A stretch of DNA of 64,000 bases from Mesorhizobium qingshengii. Its GTDB lineage: Bacteria > Pseudomonadota > Alphaproteobacteria > Rhizobiales > Rhizobiaceae. The stretch is from assembly GCF_900103325.1 (NCBI RefSeq), contig NZ_FMXM01000018.1:62001-126000 (forward strand), written 5' to 3'. The position numbers and the translations under genes were made by a program. This document shows, in pieces, positions 60,927 to 64,000 of the stretch (its first letter is position 1; each line of letters starts with the position of its first letter). The notes below the pieces were generated by a model that searched no databases, had not been told where the DNA came from, and saw nothing but the letters and a program-made list of their open reading frames with translations.

Positions 60927-61346
60927 ATGACCGACAGGAGCAAAATGTTTGTCTATCCGAAGGACGTGAGCGCCTTCGGTTTCGACTGGGGCATGCTGGC
61001 GCTGACCGTGGCGCCCGAGGTGAATGGCGCGACGCGCTTTTCCGGCGGCGTGGTCGACCTGCCGTCAGGCAAGGGCCACACCCGCCACAATCATCCAGGC
61101 GCTGAGGAGATCATCTTCGTCATCTCCGGCAACGGCGAACAGATGGTCGAGGACGAGAAGGGCAATCCGGTGGTCGAGAAGGTCGGTCCCGGCTGCACTA
61201 TCTACGTGCCGGAAAGCCGCTTCCACTCCACGCTCAACACCGGCGACGGACCGATGCAGCTCTTCGTCGTCTATTCGCCGGCCGGACCCGAACTGGTGTT
61301 GCGGGAACTGCCGGATTTCAGGCTGATCCCGGCGGGAAGCAAATAG
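60927..61346 (+). CDS. Cupin-domain protein
   Basis: 139 residues starting 3 bp after the previous stop. A single double-stranded beta-helix with metal motif HTRHNHPGAEEIIFVISG (three His plus Glu) and second motif PESRFHSTLNTGDG. Such small cupins are isomerases, dioxygenases or binding proteins. Third gene of the Tm-1-like operon. Function unknown, probably handles an intermediate. Confidence 0.87.
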   Translation: MTDRSKMFVYPKDVSAFGFDWGMLALTVAPEVNGATRFSGGVVDLPSGKGHTRHNHPGAEEIIFVISGNGEQMVEDEKGNPVVEKVGPGCTIYVPESRFHSTLNTGDGPMQLFVVYSPAGPELVLRELPDFRLIPAGSK

Positions 61347-61357
61347 GAGGTGCTCGC

Positions 61358-61380
61358 TTCTCCCCGTTCTACGGGGAGAA
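61358..61380. repeat. Palindromic repeat acting as possible terminator
   Basis: TTCTCCCCG (61358-61366) pairs with CGGGGAGAA (61372-61380) over a 5-base loop, between the convergent cupin and M24 genes. It belongs to the CTCCCC/GGGGAG family seen at 6099. It may double as a bidirectional terminator. Confidence 0.7.
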
Positions 61381-61423
61381 GGTGCCGGCAGGCGGATGAG
61401 GGCAGCGCCTGTGGTTCGCGGGT

Positions 61424-62611
61424 TCAGGCCCCACCTCTGTTCCACCCTCGGCCCCGGTCACCGAACATCACATAACCAGCGTCGGTCACCGCAACCGTGT
61501 CTTCCAGCTTGATGAAGCCGCGCGTCGGGTGGAGCATCGTCGTCTCGATCGACAGCACCATGTTTTTTTCCAGCGGCTTTGCCGCGTAGGTGCCTTCATA
61601 GGTCACTGGATGATTGGTCATCAGGAATGGCGCTTCGTGCGTGATCAGCCCCATGCCGTGGGCGAAGAAATCCGTGTAGGGCGCGACCTTGGATTTCTTC
61701 AGCACGCCCTCGGCGTGAGCAATCATGTCGCCGCCCAGCGTGCCCGCCTTCACCTTCGAAAAGGCCGCCTGCTGCACTGTTTCGACCTCGGCCAGCAGGT
61801 CCTCGAGTTCGGCATCCGGTTCGCCGAGAATACCCATCCGGCAGAGGTCGCCGATATAGCCATGATAGTTGCCGCCGGAATCGATCGATAGCACCTCGCC
61901 CTTCTTCCAGGCTTGCGGCGAGGCGGCGCGGTTGTGGCTGGAGCCCAGCGTCAGCAGGCAATATTCGAAATGCGCGCCGCGATTGGTTTCCTCACGCCGC
62001 AACTGCTCGATGATCTCGGTCTTGGTCGTGCCTTCACGTGCCCAGGCAATGGTTGCCAGCATGGAATCGGTGATCAGTTCGGAGGCCGTGCGCAGCTTCT
62101 CAAGCTCCGCATCGGTCTTGATGGCGCGCATGCTTTCCAGCATGGCCGTCGCATCGATCAGCTTGGCATCCGGCAGCGCCTTGCGGATCAGCGCAAAGGC
62201 GTCCGACGGCAGGAAGCCCGGCTCGATGCCGATGCGGGCGCCAGCCTTGCCGATCTTCCGCAGGTGCTCGACCGCGAGGTTGGCGGCATCGAGCGTACCC
62301 CAGCAGGCGGCGTGCAGCGTCGGCGTCCAGAACGGATTGTTCTGGTGCTCGCCGCCTTCCATGCGGTTGCCGATATAGGCGGCATGATCGGGCCCGCCCT
62401 TCTCATAGATGACGACGGGCAGATAACGGCTGTGGCCGATCGCATCCATCGCGGCGAAGAAGATGAACTTGTAGCCGCCAAGCAGATATTGCGTGTTGTG
62501 CTTGGAGGTGGCGAGCAGCACATCGATGCCGGCCTCCTCCATCAGCCGGTCGACCCTTGCCTGGTCGAACGGGATATTGCCGGCGGCATTCTTGCCCGGA
62601 GCAACGTTCAT
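61424..62611 (-). CDS. M24-family metallohydrolase (Xaa-Pro peptidase-like)
   Basis: 395 residues from the ATG at 62611 with GGGAGAG nine bases upstream. N-terminal creatinase-like domain (residues ~15-150), then the pita-bread domain with Asp244, Asp255, His318, Glu356 and Glu370 as dinuclear metal ligands (IDSGG, IGD, FAHGMGL, SIETT, KLEDT). The family includes prolidases, creatinase and ectoine hydrolases, so a C-N bond hydrolase is the safe statement. It is divergent from a family-5 binding protein gene and shares a spacer with two FadR-like operators. Confidence 0.87.
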   Translation of the reverse strand: MNVAPGKNAAGNIPFDQARVDRLMEEAGIDVLLATSKHNTQYLLGGYKFIFFAAMDAIGHSRYLPVVIYEKGGPDHAAYIGNRMEGGEHQNNPFWTPTLHAACWGTLDAANLAVEHLRKIGKAGARIGIEPGFLPSDAFALIRKALPDAKLIDATAMLESMRAIKTDAELEKLRTASELITDSMLATIAWAREGTTKTEIIEQLRREETNRGAHFEYCLLTLGSSHNRAASPQAWKKGEVLSIDSGGNYHGYIGDLCRMGILGEPDAELEDLLAEVETVQQAAFSKVKAGTLGGDMIAHAEGVLKKSKVAPYTDFFAHGMGLITHEAPFLMTNHPVTYEGTYAAKPLEKNMVLSIETTMLHPTRGFIKLEDTVAVTDAGYVMFGDRGRGWNRGGA

Positions 62612-62697
62612 CTCTCTCTCCCTGAATTGCCTGGGATCGCCGGCTGTTCTGCTCCCGATCCCTCGGTTGTGGGTCAAGTCTGCACTATTTTGCCCAC

Positions 62698-62712
62698 TCT
62701 GGTCTATCCAGG
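62698..62712. promoter_or_regulatory. FadR-like operator D
   Basis: TGGT-CTA-TCCA (62700-62710) within TCTGGTCTATCCAGG has one mismatch to the TGGT-N3-ACCA core. It lies 89 bp upstream of the M24 start codon. Confidence 0.5.
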
Positions 62713-62770
62713 AATAGGAAAAACAGCCCCGACTGACGTCACCCTGGCACTATCCGTCGCCAATCCAACA

Positions 62771-62789
62771 AATCTGGTCCTACCAGATT
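62771..62789. promoter_or_regulatory. FadR-like operator E
   Basis: AATCTGGTCCTACCAGATT is a perfect palindrome with 8-bp arms and a CCT centre, the best of the five. It lies 160 bp upstream of the M24 start and ~200 bp upstream of the binding-protein gene, so it could control both directions. The rest of the 374-bp spacer shows no gene. Confidence 0.7.
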
Positions 62790-62985
62790 GATCGAATTGA
62801 ACCGCTTCGTCCAAACTGGTCCAGCGGACGGAAATTTCAAAGCCAAGCGAGGATGCGCCAATTCCGTCTCTGGCGAAACCCTCGGCAAGGCTCATAATCG
62901 TGACCGCTAGGATGCAGGCTGGCTCGCGGGCATCCGAGGGGTATTGGCGCACCCGGTCGGGTTGCGGAGAGGACGGAGTTCGATC

Positions 62986-64000
62986 ATGTCAGGTTTCAAT
63001 ATTTCCAGACGCACGATGCTTGCTGGCTCGGCGATGCTGCTGGCCTCCACCGCCATGCCTGATATCGGCTGGGCGCAAACGCCGAAGAAGGGTGGGCGGC
63101 TGGTGCTCGCCGCCGATTCCGAGCCGCGCAACCTCAACCCGGCGATTGTCGCCTCCAACGGTGTCTTTTTCATCTCCAGCAAGATCGTCGAAACGCTGGC
63201 CGAAGCCTCCTTCGACGGCAAGGACGGGCTCGCGCCGCGACTGGCGCTGAGCTGGGAGGGTGCCGCCGACGGCCTCTCGGTGACGTTCAAACTGCGCGAC
63301 GGCGTCAAATGGCATGACGGCAAGCCGTTCACGTCGGCCGACGTCGCCTTCTCGGCGCTGCAGATCTGGAAGCCGCTGCAGAATCTCGGCCGCACCGTTT
63401 TCAAGGATCTGGCTAGCGTCGACACCCCTGACGATCTCACCGCTGTGTTCAAATTCGCCAAGCCGACACCGTTCCAGTTGATCCGCAACGCGCTGCCAGC
63501 GCTGAGCAGCGTGGTGCCGAAGCACATCTACGAGGTCGGCAAGATCGAGGACAACCCGGCCAACAACGCCCCCATCGGCACCGGGCCGTTCAAATTCGGC
63601 GAATACAAGGCCGGCCAGTATTACCGGCTGACGAAGAACACCGATTATTGGGGCAAGGACGAGCCCTATCTCGACGAGATCATCTATCAGGTGCTGCCCG
63701 ACCGCACGTCGGCGGCGAGCGCGCTCGAAGCAGAAGAAATCCAGCTCGCGGCTTTCTCTGCCGTGCCGCTTGCCGATCTCGACCGAATCTCCAAGGTGCC
63801 CGGCCTGAAAGTGATCTCCAAGGGTTATGAAGGGCTCACTTATCAGCTGGTCGTCGAGATCAATCATCGCCGCAAGGAACTGGCCGACCTCAAGGTGCGC
63901 CAGGCGATCGCGCACGCCATCGACAAGGAATTCGTCGTCAAGACGGTGTTCCTCGGTTATGCCGCCACCGCCACGGGCCCGGTGCCTAAGAACGATCCGC
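62986..64000 (+). CDS. Family-5 ABC solute-binding protein (peptide/opine type), 5' part
   Basis: The window ends inside this gene after ~338 codons. The N terminus MSGFNISRRTMLAGSAMLLAS is a twin-arginine (Tat) signal (SRRTML). The mature part has GGRLVLAADSEPRNLNPAI, FKLRDGVKWHDGKPFTSADVAFS, IGTGPFKF and INHRRKELADLKVRQAIAHAID, typical of DppA/OppA-type binding proteins for peptides, opines or glycosides. The transporter genes presumably follow outside the window. Its divergent M24 neighbour suggests import and hydrolysis of an amide- or dipeptide-like compound. Confidence 0.9.
   Translation, partial: MSGFNISRRTMLAGSAMLLASTAMPDIGWAQTPKKGGRLVLAADSEPRNLNPAIVASNGVFFISSKIVETLAEASFDGKDGLAPRLALSWEGAADGLSVTFKLRDGVKWHDGKPFTSADVAFSALQIWKPLQNLGRTVFKDLASVDTPDDLTAVFKFAKPTPFQLIRNALPALSSVVPKHIYEVGKIEDNPANNAPIGTGPFKFGEYKAGQYYRLTKNTDYWGKDEPYLDEIIYQVLPDRTSAASALEAEEIQLAAFSAVPLADLDRISKVPGLKVISKGYEGLTYQLVVEINHRRKELADLKVRQAIAHAIDKEFVVKTVFLGYAATATGPVPKNDP

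Noticed and set aside
62811..62826. CTGGTCCAG near 62816 as a sixth FadR-like site
   Set aside because: Only one base separates the half-sites instead of three, so it does not fit the motif of the other five.
1..64000. CRISPR array, tRNA, rRNA, insertion sequence or prophage
   Set aside because: I saw no regularly spaced direct repeats, no cloverleaf tRNA pattern, no transposase or integrase frame. Repeats found are short palindromic intergenic elements.

Overview
The window is GC-rich alphaproteobacterial chromosome and looks like Rhizobiales, most likely Mesorhizobium or a close relative. The signs are the very high density of sugar and opine-type ABC uptake operons, each with its own LacI, GntR, TetR or AraC regulator, a complete C-P lyase (phn) locus, and several copies of short palindromic intergenic repeats of the rhizobial type. 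These include a CCGAAAA...TTTTCGG family and a CTCCCC...GGGGAG family. I see no rRNA, tRNA, CRISPR array, transposase, integrase or replication origin. It reads as a catabolic, accessory-rich stretch without obvious recent mobile DNA.

Layout. 1-4.9 kb: the end of a CapA-like gene, a secreted MORN-repeat protein, and two divergent secreted serine proteases (V8-like and trypsin-like). 5-13.8 kb: a sugar uptake and oxidation operon on the minus strand (binding protein, two permeases, ATPase, sugar isomerase, Gfo/Idh oxidoreductase, aldo/keto reductase) with a divergent LacI regulator and two mirror-image operators. 13.8-15.2 kb: gnd. 15.4-18.7 kb: a periplasmic copper-handling operon (DUF2946, PCu(A)C, YcnI, CopC-CopD). 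18.7-27.6 kb: a GntR regulator with two winged helices, a UxaA-type dehydratase, an aldose dehydrogenase, an Rbs-type ABC transporter and a zinc alcohol dehydrogenase. 27.7-39.4 kb: phosphonate catabolism (phnF divergent from phnGHIJKL, a hexapeptide transferase, a 2H-phosphoesterase-like protein, then phnCDE and a second phnE).

39.5-47.6 kb: two divergent polyol or sugar-acid operons (two Gfo/Idh-type partners, three TIM-barrel epimerases, an enolase-superfamily dehydratase, a FadR-type GntR regulator and a 2-hydroxyacid dehydrogenase). 47.6-51.9 kb: amidase, GFA protein, MFS exporter and a Cys-rich AraC regulator. 51.9-57.7 kb: an ABC importer with two different ATPases and a 73-residue membrane protein. 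58-64 kb: a TetR regulator, the two halves of a bacterial Tm-1-like system (UPF0261 plus PEP-hydrolase-like barrel), a cupin, an M24 peptidase-family hydrolase, and the start of a Tat-exported family-5 solute-binding protein.

Cross-cutting signals. (1) A FadR-like palindrome, TCTGGT-N3-ACCAGA, recurs at five places upstream of otherwise unrelated catabolic units (43.09, 57.87, 58.05, 62.70, 62.78 kb). It may form a local regulon, with the FadR-type regulator at 45.5 kb the obvious candidate. (2) Every complete solute-binding-protein gene is followed directly by a strong stem-loop before the next transporter gene. (3) The phn promoter carries a good candidate Pho box followed by a perfect PhnF-type palindrome. 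The operon lacks phnM, phnN and phnP in this window but encodes a 2H phosphoesterase that could stand in for PhnP.
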